From contig OY282368.1 in NCBI GenBank assembly GCA_958295725.1, positions 868,001 to 932,000 on the forward strand: 64,000 nucleotides of DNA, written 5' to 3'. Shown here in pieces: positions 63,089 through 64,000 of this stretch. Both the position numbers and the translations under genes were made by a program. A model generated the notes under the pieces. The model searched no databases. It was not told the origin of the DNA and saw only the letters and a list, made by a program, of their open reading frames with translations. The DNA comes from an uncultured Alphaproteobacteria bacterium (GTDB lineage Bacteria; Pseudomonadota; Alphaproteobacteria; UBA2966). Numbering within the stretch: position 1 is the first letter of the stretch; each line of letters begins with the position of its first letter.

Positions 63089-63475
63089 TCAAAGAGACCG
63101 GATCGGCCCCGGGTAGCGCGCGACGGTTTCATCCGCGGTCAAGAGCAGGAGTCCCTCGATTTGGGCCTGTGCGACGAGGAGCCGGTCGAACGGATCCTTG
63201 TGGATCGGCGGGAGCAGGTCCACGGCCGCCGCGTGGGCGCCCGTGATGGGCAGTTCCGTGTAGTCGTTCTCCAGCAGGCCCCGACGCAGCAGGCGCGGGT
63301 CGACGCTGAAATCCGCGCGCCCGAGCCCGTTCTTGATGGTGATCTCCCAGAGCGAGACGGCGCTGAAGACGGGCCTGGTCTCCGGGTTCTCGATCAGGGC
63401 GCGCGCCTCGTCCGGCAACCGTTCGGGCGTACCTGCCGCCCAGAGCAGAACATGCGTGTCGAGGAGGAGATTCAC
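63089..63475 (-). CDS. PIN-domain toxin (VapC-like)
   Basis: 128 aa PIN RNase. Acidic site residues: D6 in LLLDTHVLLWA, E in VSLWEITIK, DPFDRLLVAQA and LTADETV. This HVLLWA subfamily regularly pairs with Phd-type antitoxins, as here. It cleaves RNA when freed from the antitoxin. Its start overlaps the antitoxin stop by 4 nt. Confidence 0.9.
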   Translation of the reverse strand: MNLLLDTHVLLWAAGTPERLPDEARALIENPETRPVFSAVSLWEITIKNGLGRADFSVDPRLLRRGLLENDYTELPITGAHAAAVDLLPPIHKDPFDRLLVAQAQIEGLLLLTADETVARYPGPIRSL

Positions 63476-63717
63476 CCGCCGCCTTCGAACATCGCCCCGA
63501 TCTCGGCGGCGCCCATGCGGTCGAAGTCTTCCGGCGCCGCGACCTTTCCGGTCAGAAACCCGGTCCGGCGCGCCGTCCCGGGATCCGGCGCGTCCACGGC
63601 GACGACCTTGACGACGGGCTTGCCCGCGCGCGCGATGACGAAGGGCTCTCCCTTGGCGGCGGCTTCGACGAAACGCGAAAGATGGGTCTTGGCTTCGTGC
63701 ATGTTGACGGTGCGCAT
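63472..63717 (-). CDS. Phd-family antitoxin
   Basis: 81 aa from the ATG at 63717, which has AAGGAG 7 nt before it; the longer frame runs through the operator. RTVNMHEAKTHLSRFVEAAA and FVIARAGKPVVKVVAV form the Phd/YefM DNA-binding half, and the C-terminus (FDRMGAAEIGAMFEGGG) is the toxin-binding part. Represses its own promoter in known systems. Confidence 0.9.
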   Translation of the reverse strand: MRTVNMHEAKTHLSRFVEAAAKGEPFVIARAGKPVVKVVAVDAPDPGTARRTGFLTGKVAAPEDFDRMGAAEIGAMFEGGG

Positions 63718-63724
63718 GATAAGC

Positions 63725-63746
63725 TCCTTCAGACTAAGTCTAAGGA
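63725..63746 (-). promoter_or_regulatory. Palindromic operator overlapping the antitoxin ribosome site
   Basis: Minus strand reads TCCTTAGACT-T-AGTCTGAAGGA: near-perfect 10-bp arms with one extra base. The right arm contains the AAGGA of the ribosome site, so a bound antitoxin dimer would lie just where transcription and translation begin. Confidence 0.5.
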
Positions 63747-63920
63747 ACTTAACCAAGGTCGGCCGCTGCGTCAAGGAAGGTTTGATCAAGCTGCTTGGTT
63801 ATGCGGAGGGAGTATTCCCGATGCCCGATGGGGCTTGGGGAAGCGCCATTGAGGCTCGGAACCCCCGGTCTCGATGCCCCGGCGGCGGTTTCCGTACCGC
63901 CCGGATGGGTCGCTTCCGCC

Positions 63921-64000
63921 TCACGCCAGCGCCAGATGGCGCTCGCCGATCATCAGGTTGGCGAAGCCCAGCAGAAGCGCGATCCGTTGCCTGTTCTTCG
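63921..64000 (-). mobile_element. C-terminal end of a probable transposase (partial)
   Basis: The minus-strand frame entering from the right edge reads KNRQRIALLLGFANLMIGER and stops at 63921-63923. Ending in a basic NRQxIAL-LxLANL helix is typical of DDE transposases of the IS5/IS1182 type. Only 25 codons are in the window, so the family cannot be fixed. No terminal repeat was recognised. Confidence 0.4.

Overview
The window is GC-rich, densely packed bacterial DNA, most likely from an alphaproteobacterium of the Rhodospirillales type. The evidence is a short prolyl-tRNA synthetase without the inserted editing domain, a Lol lipoprotein exporter and ADP-heptosyltransferase-type LPS genes of a diderm, TRAP and Ssu/Tau-type transporters, and a form II carbon-monoxide-dehydrogenase-like cluster. 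No rRNA, tRNA or CRISPR array was recognised.

Layout. 1-840: end of an AbiL-like RloA/RloB defence pair cut by the window edge. 961-6585: a tight coenzyme F420 operon (npdG-cofE-cofD-cofC-fbiC). 6683-14813: housekeeping genes (a beta-hydroxyacid dehydrogenase, proS, lolE-lolD, a periplasmic haem-type sensor, tag-VOC-ygfZ). 13848-19003: a surface-glycan locus (GT9, GT2 with a G10 tract, GT4, asnB) interrupted by an AT-rich island. That island holds a 33-codon membrane peptide gene with its own promoter and a near-perfect anti-SD match. 19044-26909: pyrC, an acrylyl-CoA-reductase-like gene, cysQ, an SDR, a mesaconyl-CoA CoA-transferase/hydratase pair (mct-meh), an MBL hydrolase and a GYD protein.

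27149-33447 is the most striking part. It has two tandem GrdB-family genes, each interrupted by one in-frame UGA inside a UxxC motif. In both, the UGA is followed after exactly 11 nt by the same 7-bp hairpin, a candidate bacterial SECIS. They are read here as two full-length selenoproteins (409 and 415 aa). An Ssu/Tau-type ABC transporter with two paralogous permeases follows.

33771-47102 reads as a C1-sulfonate region: a GFA-family formaldehyde-type protein, a TRAP transporter (dctPQM) in one operon with a methanesulfonate-monooxygenase-like system (msmA with the diagnostic X26 Rieske spacer, msmB, Rieske ferredoxin), then a sulfite-oxidase-family enzyme and a TauE/SafE exporter. The implied route is uptake, cleavage to formaldehyde plus sulfite, then sulfite oxidation or export. 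It is interrupted by IS and gene remnants (34.3-36.3 kb) and by a three-gene operon of unknown function (42.1-44.5 kb).

47573-61128: two tandem flavin monooxygenases, an alcohol dehydrogenase, an alpha/beta hydrolase, then Mo-hydroxylase maturation genes (MoeA-MobA fusion, two XdhC parts, CoxE, CoxD), a terminator and coxM-coxL-coxS (form II). 61461-64000 is accessory DNA: a 497-aa protein with a nuclease-like EAK motif, a truncated lipoprotein, a Phd/VapC-type toxin-antitoxin pair and a transposase end.
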